Positions 50,628-59,473 of a DNA stretch of 64,000 nucleotides are shown one piece after another (the first letter of the stretch is position 1; every line of letters begins with the position of its first letter). The notes below the pieces were generated by a model. The model made no database searches. It was not told the origin of the DNA and was given only the letters and a program-made list of their open reading frames with translations. The stretch spans positions 6,386,001 to 6,450,000 of the forward strand of contig NZ_JAUSYH010000001.1 of the NCBI RefSeq assembly GCF_030816715.1, given 5' to 3'. The position numbers were made by a program, and so were the translations under genes. This DNA is from Streptomyces achromogenes (GTDB taxonomy: Bacteria; Actinomycetota; Actinomycetes; Streptomycetales; Streptomycetaceae).

Positions 50628-52748
50628 GTGACCGCCGAAACGTCCGTGCCGTCCACAGCGCTGCTGGCAGGAGCAGACCGGGACGGTTCCAACTACACCG
50701 CGCGGCACCTGCTCGTCCTCGAGGGCCTCGAGGCCGTGCGGAAGCGCCCGGGCATGTACATCGGCTCGACCGACAGTCGCGGTCTGATGCACTGCCTGTG
50801 GGAGATCATCGACAACTCCGTCGACGAAGCCCTGGGCGGGTACTGCGACCACATCGAGGTGATCCTCCACGACGACGCCTCGGTCGAGGTCCGTGACAAC
50901 GGCCGGGGCATCCCCGTCGACGTCGAGCCCAAGACCGGCCTGTCCGGCGTCGAGGTCGTCATGACCAAGCTGCACGCCGGCGGCAAGTTCGGCGGCGGTT
51001 CCTACGCCGCCTCCGGCGGTCTGCACGGCGTCGGCGCCTCCGTCGTCAACGCCCTGTCCGCCCGACTCGACGTCGAGGTGGACCGAGGGGGCAACACGCA
51101 CGCGATCAGCTTCCGGCGCGGAGTCCCCGGCTCCTTCGCCGCGGGCGGTCCCGACGCCAAGTTCGAGCCGGGCGGCCTGCGCAAGGTCAAGCGGGTCGCC
51201 AAGAACCGCACCGGCACGCGCGTGCGGTACTGGGCCGACCGTCAGATCTTCCTCAAGGACGCCAAGCTCTCCCTGGAGAACCTCCACGGCCGTGCCCGCC
51301 AGACCGCCTTCCTGGTGCCCGGCCTGACCATCGTCGTCCGCGACGAGTACGGTCTCGGCGACGGTGGCAGCAAGGGGGAGGAGTCCTTCCGCTTCGACGG
51401 CGGCATCAGCGAGTTCTGCGAGTACCTGGCCACCGACAAGCCGGTCTGCGACGTCCTCCGCTTCACCGGACAGGGCACCTTCAAGGAGACCGTCCCGGTC
51501 CTGGACGAGCACGGGCAGATGACACCGACCGAGGTCACCCGTGAGCTCGGCGTCGACGTGGCGCTGCGCTGGGGCACCGGCTATGACACGAACCTCAGGT
51601 CGTTCGTCAACATCATCGCCACGCCCAAGGGCGGCACGCACGTCGCAGGCTTCGAGCAGGCCGTCGCCAAGACGATGAACGAGGTGCTGCGCGCGAAGAA
51701 GCTGCTGCGCGTCGCCGAGGACGACATCGTCAAGGACGACGCCCTGGAGGGCCTGACCGCCGTCGTCACGGTTCGCCTGGCCGAACCCCAGTTCGAGGGT
51801 CAGACAAAGGAGGTCCTCGGCACCTCGGCCGCCCGGCGCATCGTGAACACCGTGATCTCACGGGAACTCAAGGCGTTCCTGACCTCGACCAAGCGCGACG
51901 CCGCGGCGCAGGCCCGGGTCGTGATGGAGAAGGCGGTCGCCGCCGCGCGGACGCGCATCGCGGCCCGGCAGCACAAGGACGCGCAGCGTCGCAAGACTGC
52001 GCTGGAGTCCTCGTCGCTGCCCGCGAAGCTGGCCGACTGCCGCAGTGACGACGTCGAGCGCAGCGAGCTGTTCATCGTCGAGGGGGACTCGGCGCTCGGC
52101 ACTGCCAAGCTCGCCCGGAACTCCGAGTTCCAGGCGCTGCTGCCGATCCGGGGCAAGATCCTCAACGTCCAGAAGTCGTCCGTGACCGACATGCTGAAGA
52201 ACGCCGAGTGCGGCGCGATCATCCAGGTCATAGGGGCCGGTTCCGGTCGGACGTTCGACATCGACGCCGCCCGCTACGGCAAGATCATCATGATGACGGA
52301 CGCCGATGTGGACGGCTCCCACATCCGCACGCTGCTCCTGACGCTGTTCCACCGCTACATGCGGCCCATGGTCGAGGCCGGCCGGGTGTTCGCCGCGGTT
52401 CCGCCGCTGCACCGCATCGAGCTGGTGCAGCCCAGGAAGGGCCAGGACAAGTACGTGTACACGTACTCGGACCGTGAGCTGCGCGACCGGCTGATGGAGT
52501 TCCAGAGCAAGGGCGTCCGGTACAAGGACTCGATCCAGCGCTACAAGGGTCTCGGCGAGATGGACGCCGACCAGCTGGCCGAGACCACGATGGACCCGCG
52601 CCACCGTACGCTGCGCCGCATCAACCTCTCCGACCTGGAGTCGGCCGAGCAGGTGTTCGATCTGCTGATGGGCAACGACGTGGCACCGCGCAAGGAGTTC
52701 ATCTCCAGCTCGGCGGCGACGCTGGACCGGTCGCGCATCGACGCGTGA
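50628..52748 (+). CDS. parE: DNA topoisomerase IV subunit B (ParE)
   Basis: ParE is the ATPase subunit of topoisomerase IV, which decatenates daughter chromosomes. From GTG 50628 (GAGGAG site) it is 706 aa. The GHKL ATPase has 'EIIDNSVDEALGGYCD', 'DNGRGIPVD', 'LHAGGKFGGGSYAASGGLHGVGASVVNALS'. The TOPRIM domain has 'FIVEGDSALGTAKLARN', 'LPIRGKILNVQ' and 'MTDADVDGSHIRTLLLT'. The C-terminal GyrB motif is 'QRYKGLGEMDADQLAETTMDP'. ParC is not in the window. GyrB is the alternative by homology; the position after hrdB and trypsin fits ParE of Streptomyces. Confidence 0.92.
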   Translation: MTAETSVPSTALLAGADRDGSNYTARHLLVLEGLEAVRKRPGMYIGSTDSRGLMHCLWEIIDNSVDEALGGYCDHIEVILHDDASVEVRDNGRGIPVDVEPKTGLSGVEVVMTKLHAGGKFGGGSYAASGGLHGVGASVVNALSARLDVEVDRGGNTHAISFRRGVPGSFAAGGPDAKFEPGGLRKVKRVAKNRTGTRVRYWADRQIFLKDAKLSLENLHGRARQTAFLVPGLTIVVRDEYGLGDGGSKGEESFRFDGGISEFCEYLATDKPVCDVLRFTGQGTFKETVPVLDEHGQMTPTEVTRELGVDVALRWGTGYDTNLRSFVNIIATPKGGTHVAGFEQAVAKTMNEVLRAKKLLRVAEDDIVKDDALEGLTAVVTVRLAEPQFEGQTKEVLGTSAARRIVNTVISRELKAFLTSTKRDAAAQARVVMEKAVAAARTRIAARQHKDAQRRKTALESSSLPAKLADCRSDDVERSELFIVEGDSALGTAKLARNSEFQALLPIRGKILNVQKSSVTDMLKNAECGAIIQVIGAGSGRTFDIDAARYGKIIMMTDADVDGSHIRTLLLTLFHRYMRPMVEAGRVFAAVPPLHRIELVQPRKGQDKYVYTYSDRELRDRLMEFQSKGVRYKDSIQRYKGLGEMDADQLAETTMDPRHRTLRRINLSDLESAEQVFDLLMGNDVAPRKEFISSSAATLDRSRIDA

Positions 52749-52762
52749 CCCCCCGCGCCCGC

Positions 52763-52997
52763 CGGGGCCCAACCGGTCCGGGCCCCGCTGGGGTCCGACC
52801 TGGCGGGAGCGCCCAGTGCGGGCGCGGTGGGGCCGGGGCGACGCGGGCGCTGCCCTGATCCGGGCGCGCTCTTGCGGGCGCGGCTCGGTCCGATCGGCAC
52901 CGGGGCAAGCAGCGCCGGACCGGGGGCGGTCCACTCGGTCCGAGCGGTTGCATCACAGGGCTGACCTGGGCTTCTCCACCCTCGGGTGGAGGAGCCC
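52763..52997 (+). terminator. Hairpins after parE
   Basis: CGGGGCCC/GGGCCCCG (52763-52787, 9-nt loop) lies 14 bp after the parE stop. A longer near-perfect hairpin GGGCTTCTCCACC/GGTGGAGGAGCCC (52968-52997) follows. The 372-bp gap up to 53120 holds no other supported feature. Confidence 0.55.
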
Positions 52998-53120
52998 GGC
53001 CCGCAGGGATCCACCCATGATCCACCCTGGCTCCGATCTGCGAGCCGACGTGTTTCCGTAGCGTCGAAGGCGTCGGCAGCGCTGGCTGCCGGCCTCCCCT
53101 TCCCGTTCACGGAGGCTGTG

Positions 53121-53648
53121 ATGTCCGGGCTCCTCAACGCACTGGTGATCGTGGCGGCGGTCGCCCTCGTGATCGTTCGGCAGTTCCGGGCCGGCCGCAT
53201 AGACGCGGACCGGCGATGGTGGGTCCTGCCCGGCATCTTGGCGGTCACTGCGCTGCGCGATCCCGACCTGCTCGACGCGCGCCACCCCACCACGTCCGCC
53301 CTGCTCCTCGGCACCGAACTGATCGTCGGCCTGGCCATCGGGGCCGCCTGGGCCCGGACCACGCGGGTGTGGGTCGAGGCGGACGGCTCGGTGTGGGGCC
53401 AGAGCACCGGGGCGAGCGCGGCCGTCTGGCTCGCCGGCATCGCGCTGCGGCTCGGCCTCTTCGGGCTCGGCATACTCGCGGGCCTCCACCAGCACAGCTC
53501 GGCCCTGATGCTGGGACTCGCGGCCACCCTGCCGGTGCGCTCCGGGCTCCTGGTTCTGCGGGCGCGGTCCCTGCACGGGCCCGCCCCCGCGCAGGTCGCG
53601 GCGTACGGTGACCGCGTGCCCCGGTCTGCCTTGAAGGAGCGCGTGTGA
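53121..53648 (+). CDS. Membrane protein, DUF1453-like
   Basis: This 175-aa protein has about five membrane helices. The first (LLNALVIVAAVALVIVRQF) is followed by a basic 'RAGRIDADRRWWVLP' loop typical of DUF1453/CcdC-like proteins. ATG 53121 sits 5 nt after GGAGG. Its stop overlaps the start of the histidine-kinase gene by 4 nt, so it is translationally coupled to the two-component pair and may be an accessory of its sensor; this is inference. Confidence 0.75.
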   Translation: MSGLLNALVIVAAVALVIVRQFRAGRIDADRRWWVLPGILAVTALRDPDLLDARHPTTSALLLGTELIVGLAIGAAWARTTRVWVEADGSVWGQSTGASAAVWLAGIALRLGLFGLGILAGLHQHSSALMLGLAATLPVRSGLLVLRARSLHGPAPAQVAAYGDRVPRSALKERV

Positions 53649-54796
53649 CGGAGAACCTCTGGACCAGGTGGCCCTCACGAGAGGCGCTGAGCCCCAAGGA
53701 GATCACCCGGCCCAGGCGGCTGCTGGCCTGGGGAGTGCGGCTGCTGGTGCTCGTCGCGCTGGTAGGGAGCGCCCTCCACGACAGCCGCGTCCACGGGTGG
53801 GCCGGGGTCGCCGGAGCGGGCGGGCTGCTCGTGGCCGGCGGGCTCGCGTGGGCCCTGTTCCGGACCACGCTCGAACACCGGCTGTGGCCTTCCCTCGCCC
53901 TCGTTCTCGCGCTGCTGCTACTGGCCGTCGGAGCCGAGGCCGCGGGATTCCGCTCCGCGGCTGTGGTCCTGTGCTGTGGCTGTGCCGTCGCGGCTCTCGA
54001 GCGACTGCCCCTGGCCGCCGCCGTGCCCGTGGCATCGGCCGGTTTCGCCGCCTTCGCCGCGGTCGACGACGACCGAGGGCTGGTCTCGGCCTCCGTCATC
54101 GGGGGCATGGCCCTCGCCGGCTGGGCGCTGCGGCTCGACGCCGAGGCCAGAGGCACCGCACAGCGACTGCTCGCCCAGGAGCGGGCGGCCCGCGCGGCCG
54201 AGGCCGAGTCCGCCGCGCTCGCGGAACGGGCCCGCATCGCGCGGGAGATCCACGACGTGCTCGCCCACAGTCTCTCGGCGCAACTGGTGCACCTGGAGGC
54301 GGCCCGGCTGCTGATCGAACGGGGCGCGGACCGCGAACAGATCCTCGAACGCGTGGTGGCGGCCCGCGGCATGGCCCGCGACGGTCTCGAGGAGACCCGG
54401 CAGTCGCTCTCCGCGCTGCGCGGAGAGGTGACGCCGCTGGAGGAGTTCCTCACCGGCCTCGTCGGCGCGTCCGAAGGCGCCGAGGTCACGGTCGCCGGCG
54501 AACGCGTGACCCTGCCGGTCGAGGCCTCGCAGGCCGTGCGCAGGGTCGCCCAGGAAGCGCTGACGAACGCACGCAAGCACGCGCCGGGCGCGAAGGTGAG
54601 CGTGCGGCTCGAGTACGGCCCCCGCGAAGTCACCCTGGACGTGCGGGACTCGGGCGGCTCGCCGGGCGAACTCGCGCAGGCCGGCGGCGGGTACGGTCTG
54701 CTGGGTATGCGTGAGCGCGCCGAGCTGCTGGGCGGCTCGCTCGCCGCAGGGCCGGACGAGGAAGGGTTCGTGGTGACGCTGAAGGTGCCCGTATGA
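53645..54796 (+). CDS. NarL-type sensor histidine kinase (HisKA_3)
   Basis: This 383-aa kinase has about five or six N-terminal membrane helices (30-165) with little extracellular sequence, suggesting an intramembrane or cell-envelope signal. A short coiled segment leads to the HisKA_3 H-box 'RARIAREIHDVLAHSLSAQL' (His in EIHD) and a HATPase with 'ALTNARKHAPG', 'VRDSGGSPG' and 'GYGLLGMRERAELLGG'. It is coupled by 4-nt overlaps to the gene before and to the response regulator after. Confidence 0.93.
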   Translation: MTENLWTRWPSREALSPKEITRPRRLLAWGVRLLVLVALVGSALHDSRVHGWAGVAGAGGLLVAGGLAWALFRTTLEHRLWPSLALVLALLLLAVGAEAAGFRSAAVVLCCGCAVAALERLPLAAAVPVASAGFAAFAAVDDDRGLVSASVIGGMALAGWALRLDAEARGTAQRLLAQERAARAAEAESAALAERARIAREIHDVLAHSLSAQLVHLEAARLLIERGADREQILERVVAARGMARDGLEETRQSLSALRGEVTPLEEFLTGLVGASEGAEVTVAGERVTLPVEASQAVRRVAQEALTNARKHAPGAKVSVRLEYGPREVTLDVRDSGGSPGELAQAGGGYGLLGMRERAELLGGSLAAGPDEEGFVVTLKVPV

Positions 54797-55482
54797 CCGA
54801 GGAGCCGGAGAAGCCCGCCAGGGTGGTGGTCGCGGACGATCAGACCGTCGTCAGAGAAGGCATCGTGATGCTGCTCGGGCTGCTGCCGGGAGTCGAGGTG
54901 GTGGGCGCCGCGGGAGACGGCGAGGAGGCGGTGCGACTCGTCGCCGAACTCGCTCCCGACGTGGTGCTGATGGACCTGCGCATGCCCCGCTGCGACGGCG
55001 TGGAGGCCACTCGGCGCATCACGGCGACCTATCCCGGCACCCAGGTCGTGGTACTCACCACGTTCGCGGACGACGAGTCCCTGTTCCCGGCGCTCAAGGC
55101 CGGAGCGCGGGGGTACCTCACGAAGGACGCCGGCGGGGACGAGATCGTGCGCGCCGTGCACAGCGTGCTGTCCGGGGACGCCGGTCTGTCGCCGAGTGTC
55201 CAGCGCAGGCTCCTGGAGCGGCTGTCGGCGCCCGAACCCGAGCCGGCGCGGCCCGCCGTCGTGCCCGACGGGCTCACCACAAGGGAGGCGGAGGTTCTGG
55301 TGCTGATCGCCGAAGGCCTCAGCAACCCGGAGATCGCCCGCAGGCTGAGCGTGTCCATCGCCACGGTGAAGACCCACATCAACAACATGTTCTCCAAGAC
55401 GGGACTCAAGGACCGTGCTCAGGCGGTCAGTTACGCGTACCGGAAGGGACTGGTGCGGCCGCCTGCAGCCGGATCGGTCTGA
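54793..55482 (+). CDS. NarL/LuxR-type response regulator
   Basis: This is the cognate regulator of the preceding kinase (ATGA overlap), 229 aa. The receiver has the acidic pair DD near residue 15, phospho-acceptor Asp in VVLMDLRMP, Thr in VVLTTF and Lys in YLTKDA. A LuxR HTH follows ('GLTTREAEVLVLIAEGLSNPEIARRLSVSIATVKTHINNMFSKTGLKDRAQAV'). Targets unknown; the DUF485/symporter pair 71 bp downstream is the natural candidate. Confidence 0.94.
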   Translation: MTEEPEKPARVVVADDQTVVREGIVMLLGLLPGVEVVGAAGDGEEAVRLVAELAPDVVLMDLRMPRCDGVEATRRITATYPGTQVVVLTTFADDESLFPALKAGARGYLTKDAGGDEIVRAVHSVLSGDAGLSPSVQRRLLERLSAPEPEPARPAVVPDGLTTREAEVLVLIAEGLSNPEIARRLSVSIATVKTHINNMFSKTGLKDRAQAVSYAYRKGLVRPPAAGSV

Positions 55483-55553
55483 TGGTCACCTGATGGAGTG
55501 AAGCGTGCGGGGAAGAAGAGTCAGGGATCTTCCCGTTCTGTCCATCCTTGGGC

Positions 55554-56132
55554 ATGCAGTCAAGCAACGGTTGCGTCCGCACCGACGGGGACGATCCCGA
55601 GACCGGCGGCGCCACGCCGCATGCGCGCGAGCCCGAACGACGTCAGGAGCAGGCGTACCCGGGAGCGACGGGAGAGGTGCGCTACGACGACCCGTGGTAC
55701 GAGGCGCTCGCCTCGGGTTGGGGCGAGTCGGCGGGGGCGAGCGTTGCCCCGACCGAGATCCCGGCGGCCCGTGCGGCGCGCGCGACCGGTGCCGCTGCGA
55801 CGGCCGAGATCTACCTCGAGGTGCAGCGCAGCGCGGCCTTCCAGGAGGTGCGCAGCCGGTATCGGCGGTTCGTGGGGCCCGCCTCCGTCGGGTTCCTCGT
55901 CTGGTATGTGGCCTATGTCGTGACGGCGACGACCGCGCCCGGCTTCATGGCACGGCCGGTGGTGGGCGCGGTGAACGTGGCGCTGCTCGCCGGGCTCGGA
56001 CAGTTCCTCAGCACGTTCCTGCTCACCTGGGCCTACGCCCGGCACGCACGGTTGCGCCGCGATCGTGCGGCGCTCGAACTGCGCTGGGACACCCAGGAAC
56101 TGACCCGCGGAGCCCGCGGCGGTGCGTCGTGA
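55554..56132 (+). CDS. DUF485 small membrane protein
   Basis: This 192-aa protein has a hydrophilic, charged first 95 residues and a DUF485 domain with two membrane helices ('RFVGPASVGFLVWYVAYVVTATTAPGFM' and 'VGAVNVALLAGLGQFLSTFLLTWAYARHA'). DUF485 proteins (YjcH type) accompany acetate/solute symporters, as here, where the next gene overlaps by GTGA. An upstream TTG (55548) is an alternative start. Confidence 0.88.
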   Translation: MQSSNGCVRTDGDDPETGGATPHAREPERRQEQAYPGATGEVRYDDPWYEALASGWGESAGASVAPTEIPAARAARATGAAATAEIYLEVQRSAAFQEVRSRYRRFVGPASVGFLVWYVAYVVTATTAPGFMARPVVGAVNVALLAGLGQFLSTFLLTWAYARHARLRRDRAALELRWDTQELTRGARGGAS

Positions 56133-57721
56133 CCGGCAACCATCAGGCGCTCGCGTTGATGCTGTTCAGCGTCTTCGTCGCGGTGACGCTGGGGATCACC
56201 ACCTGGGTGAGCCGCAACCGGCGTGGTTCGGCGGAGGAGTTCTACGCCGGAGGCCGGCTGTTCTCCCCGATGGAGAATGGTTTTGCCATCGCGGGCGACT
56301 ACATGTCGGCCGCCTCCTTCCTCGGAATCTCCGGACTGATCGCGCTCTTCGGGTACGACGGCCTGCTGTACTCGGTGGGCTTCCTGGTCGCCTGGCTGGT
56401 GGTGCTGTTCCTGGTGGCCGAACTGGTGCGCAACTGCGGGCGGTTCACCCTGGCCGACGTGGTCGCCGCGCGGATGAGGGAGCGGCCGGTGCGGATCGCG
56501 GCGGGAACCTCCTCGGTCACCGTGTCCGTTCTCTATCTGGTGGCGCAGATGGTCGGCGCGGGCAGCCTGGTCGCGCTGCTCCTCGGGAACACCGGCGAGG
56601 CGGCCCGGTCCTGGGCCGTCATCGGGGTGGGTGCGCTCATGGTCGTCTACGTGTCGCTGGGAGGGATGCGGGCCACGACGTGGATCCAGATCGTCAAGGC
56701 GGTCCTGCTGCTGGGCGGCACCGTCACGCTCACCGTGCTCGTCCTCGTGCGCTTCCACGGCGACTTCGACCAACTGCTGCGCACGGCCGCCGAGCGCAGC
56801 GGGCACGGCGACGCGTTCCTCGCGCCCGGGCTGAAGTACGGAGGGGACTGGACCGCGCGCTTCGACTTCATGAGCCTCGGTCTCGCCCTGGTGCTGGGCA
56901 CTGCCGGGCTGCCGCACATCCTGTCCCGCTTCTACACCGTGCCGACCGCGCAGGCCGCCCGGCGGTCCGTCGTCTGGTCGATCGGGCTCATCGGCGGCTT
57001 CTACCTGATGACGATCGTGCTGGGCTTCGGCGCGGCGGCGATCGTCGGCCCGGACGCGGTCCGCGGTTCGAACGCGTCCGGGAACACGGCGGTGCCCCTG
57101 CTGGCCCTCGATCTGGGCGGCGGTGCCGACTCCACGGGCGGCACCGTCCTGTTCGCGGTGGTGGCGGCAGTCGCCTTCGCCACGATCCTCGCGGTCGTCG
57201 CCGGCATCACGCTGGCCTCCTCGGCGTCGGTGGCGCACGACCTCTACGCCTCCCTGCGTCGCCGGCGCTCCCGGCCCCGCAGCGAGGTGGCGGTGGCGAG
57301 GGTCGCCGCCGTCGGAGTCGGAGCGGTCGCGATCGCCCTCGGCCTGCTGGCCCGCGATCTCAACGTCGCCTTCCTGGTCGGACTCGCGTTCGCCGTCGCG
57401 GCCTCCGCGAACCTGCCCGTCCTGCTGTACTCGCTGTTCTGGCGGGGCTTCACCACGCGGGGCGCCGTGTGGGCGGTGTACGGCGGGCTGATTCCGGCCC
57501 TGGCGCTCGTGGTGCTGTCGCCGGTGGTGTCGGGCAGCCCGGGGGCGCTCTTCCCGGCGGTGGACTTCCAGTACTTCCCGCTGGAGAACCCCGGCCTCGT
57601 CTCGATTCCGCTGGGCTTCCTGGCGGGCTGGCTGGGCACGGTCACGTCGGCCGAGGTCGCGGACGAGGCCAGGCACGCGGAGGCCGAGGTGCGGTCGCTG
57701 ACCGGGGCGGGCGCGGCATAG
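56129..57721 (+). CDS. Sodium:solute symporter (ActP-like)
   Basis: This is a 530-aa cation/monocarboxylate symporter of the SSS family with about 13 membrane helices. Motifs: 'RNRRGSAEEFYAGGRLFSPMENGFAIAGDYMSAASFLGISGLIALFGYDGL' (ActP signature), 'SLGGMRATTWIQIVKAVLLL' and 'GTAGLPHILSRFYTV'. Acetate or another short carboxylate is the likely substrate. GTG 56129 overlaps the DUF485 stop. Possibly regulated by the upstream two-component system. Confidence 0.92.
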   Translation: MTGNHQALALMLFSVFVAVTLGITTWVSRNRRGSAEEFYAGGRLFSPMENGFAIAGDYMSAASFLGISGLIALFGYDGLLYSVGFLVAWLVVLFLVAELVRNCGRFTLADVVAARMRERPVRIAAGTSSVTVSVLYLVAQMVGAGSLVALLLGNTGEAARSWAVIGVGALMVVYVSLGGMRATTWIQIVKAVLLLGGTVTLTVLVLVRFHGDFDQLLRTAAERSGHGDAFLAPGLKYGGDWTARFDFMSLGLALVLGTAGLPHILSRFYTVPTAQAARRSVVWSIGLIGGFYLMTIVLGFGAAAIVGPDAVRGSNASGNTAVPLLALDLGGGADSTGGTVLFAVVAAVAFATILAVVAGITLASSASVAHDLYASLRRRRSRPRSEVAVARVAAVGVGAVAIALGLLARDLNVAFLVGLAFAVAASANLPVLLYSLFWRGFTTRGAVWAVYGGLIPALALVVLSPVVSGSPGALFPAVDFQYFPLENPGLVSIPLGFLAGWLGTVTSAEVADEARHAEAEVRSLTGAGAA

Positions 57722-57764
57722 GGGCCGGGCGTGGGGAGTGGGAGCGGGAGCGGCGAAAACGGCG

Positions 57765-57792
57765 TCTCCCGCGGCCGCACCGCCGCGGGAGA
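57765..57792. terminator. Bidirectional terminator after the symporter
   Basis: TCTCCCGCGGC (57765-57775) pairs perfectly with GCCGCGGGAGA (57782-57792), 6-nt loop, between the converging symporter and response-regulator genes. Confidence 0.8.
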
Positions 57793-57803
57793 ATCACGCG
57801 TCG

Positions 57804-58496
57804 CTACGGAGCCACCCACGCATACCGGTGCTCGGGGCGGCCGGTGTCTCCGTACTTGAGGGAGAGATGCAGTCGGCCGGCCTGCTCGAGGTGGCGCAGA
57901 TAGCGCTGGGCGGTGGAGCGGCTCAGGCCGGTCTCGGCGGCGACCTCGTGGGCCGAGAGCGGGTGGTGGGCGCGGTGCAGCACCGCGCAGATCAGGTCGG
58001 TGGTGGGCTCCGAGTGCCCGCTCGGCAGACCCGGGGACGGGGGCGCGGGCGTGGTGCGCAGCGCGCTGAAGATCCGGTCCACCTGATCCTGGCCGGCTAC
58101 GCCGTGGCCACCGACCCGGTCCACCGTGCGGCGCAGGGCGGCGTACGAGTCGAGGCGGGTGCGCAGCGCCGCGAAGGTGAACGGTTTCACCAGGTAGTGC
58201 AGGGCGCCCAGCCGCATCGCGGTCTGCACCGTCGTGACGTCACCGGCCGCTGTGATCATGATGACGTCCGTGCCGTGGCCCTGCTCCCTCATGCGGTGGA
58301 CGAGTTCCAGTCCGGTCCCGTCGGGAAGGTAGTGGTCGAGCAGGACCAGGTCGATGCCTCCGCGCTGTACCGAGGCGAGCGCCTGGGCGGCACTGTGCGC
58401 GCGGGCGGCGACCCGGAAGCCGGGAACCTTCCCCACGTATGTGGCGTTGATCTCGGCGACACGGAAGTCGTCGTCCACCACCAGGACGTCAATCAT
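57804..58496 (-). CDS. CitB/DcuR-family response regulator (copy 1, orphan)
   Basis: This 230-aa regulator starts at ATG 58496 (MIDVLVVDDD). The receiver has phospho-acceptor Asp in LVLLDHYLPDGTG, Thr in MITAAGD and Lys in YLVKPFTF. The C-terminal HTH ('LSAHEVAAETGLSRSTAQRYLRHLEQAGRL') is the CitB/DcuR type. The ending GRPEHRYAWVAP is nearly the same as in the paralogue at 61525-62205. No kinase gene is coupled to it. It diverges from the ABC operon it probably controls, across a 161-bp shared promoter region. Confidence 0.92.
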   Translation of the reverse strand: MIDVLVVDDDFRVAEINATYVGKVPGFRVAARAHSAAQALASVQRGGIDLVLLDHYLPDGTGLELVHRMREQGHGTDVIMITAAGDVTTVQTAMRLGALHYLVKPFTFAALRTRLDSYAALRRTVDRVGGHGVAGQDQVDRIFSALRTTPAPPSPGLPSGHSEPTTDLICAVLHRAHHPLSAHEVAAETGLSRSTAQRYLRHLEQAGRLHLSLKYGDTGRPEHRYAWVAP

Positions 58497-58657
58497 CGGG
58501 CCTCTCTCCGTCAAGGCCAGGCGGGCGATGTGCCCGTGTTTCGGCTTCGTTGTTCTAGCGCGAGCTAAACGAGCACAACAGGCCCTTGCAAGCAAAAGAA
58601 GCGCATGCGCCCAGAAGGCTCCTCCAGCCCCGCCGCTCGCCTCTACCGTCCCCGGCC

Positions 58658-59473
58658 ATGAGCGCACACACCAGCCCCGCCATCGAGCTGCGGGGTGCGA
58701 GCAAGGTCTTCAGGACCCCGTCGGGGGTTCCGCACACCGCCGTGCGGGACCTCGACCTCACTGTCGCACGCGGCGAGTTCGTGGCCGTCGTCGGACCGAC
58801 CGGCTGCGGCAAGTCGACCACATTGACCCTGGTCAGCGGGCTGGAAGAGCCCACCCAGGGCGAGGTGCTGGTCACCGGTCAGGCCGTGCGCGGCGTCGGC
58901 GACAAGGTCGGCTTCGTCTTCCAGCAGGACGCGACCTTCCCGTGGCGCACGGTCCTGTCCAACGTCATGGCCGGGCCCCGTTTCCGCGGTGTGCCCAAGG
59001 CGGAGGCGAAACGCAGGGCCCGTGAGTGGCTGGACCGGGTCGGCCTCGCCGCCTTCGAGGACCGCTACCCGCATCAGCTCTCCGGCGGCCAGCGCAAACG
59101 CGTCGCCCTCGCCGCGACCTTCGTCAACGACCCCGAGATCCTGCTCATGGACGAGCCGTTCTCGGCGCTCGACGTGCAGACCAGGGCGCTGATGTCGGAC
59201 GAGCTCCTCGAACTGTGGGAGGGCACCGGCGCGTCCGTCGTGTTCGTCACCCACGACCTGGAGGAGTCCATCGCGCTGGCCGACAGGGTCGTCGTGATGA
59301 CCGCCGGTCCCGCCACCGTGAAGCAGGTCTTCGACATCGACCTGCCGCGGCCGCGCAAGGTCGAGTCGGTGCGTCTGGAGCCGCGGTTCATCGAGATCTA
59401 CCGCGAGATCTGGGAGTCCCTCGGCGAAGAGGTCCGCATCACCCGCGAAAGAGGAACCGCAGATGTCGCCTGA
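58658..59473 (+). CDS. ABC transporter ATPase (NitT/TauT type)
   Basis: This 271-aa ATPase energises a small-molecule importer. Walker A is GPTGCGKST, the Q-loop FVFQQDATFPWRT, the signature LSGGQRKR, Walker B ILLMDEPFSALD, and the H-loop FVTHDLEES. The FPW after the Q-loop is typical of the SsuB/TauB/ThiZ-type group. The ATG at 58658 lies 9 nt after TACCGT (58643-58648), suggesting a leaderless transcript. It overlaps the permease gene by 11 bp. Confidence 0.94.
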   Translation: MSAHTSPAIELRGASKVFRTPSGVPHTAVRDLDLTVARGEFVAVVGPTGCGKSTTLTLVSGLEEPTQGEVLVTGQAVRGVGDKVGFVFQQDATFPWRTVLSNVMAGPRFRGVPKAEAKRRAREWLDRVGLAAFEDRYPHQLSGGQRKRVALAATFVNDPEILLMDEPFSALDVQTRALMSDELLELWEGTGASVVFVTHDLEESIALADRVVVMTAGPATVKQVFDIDLPRPRKVESVRLEPRFIEIYREIWESLGEEVRITRERGTADVA

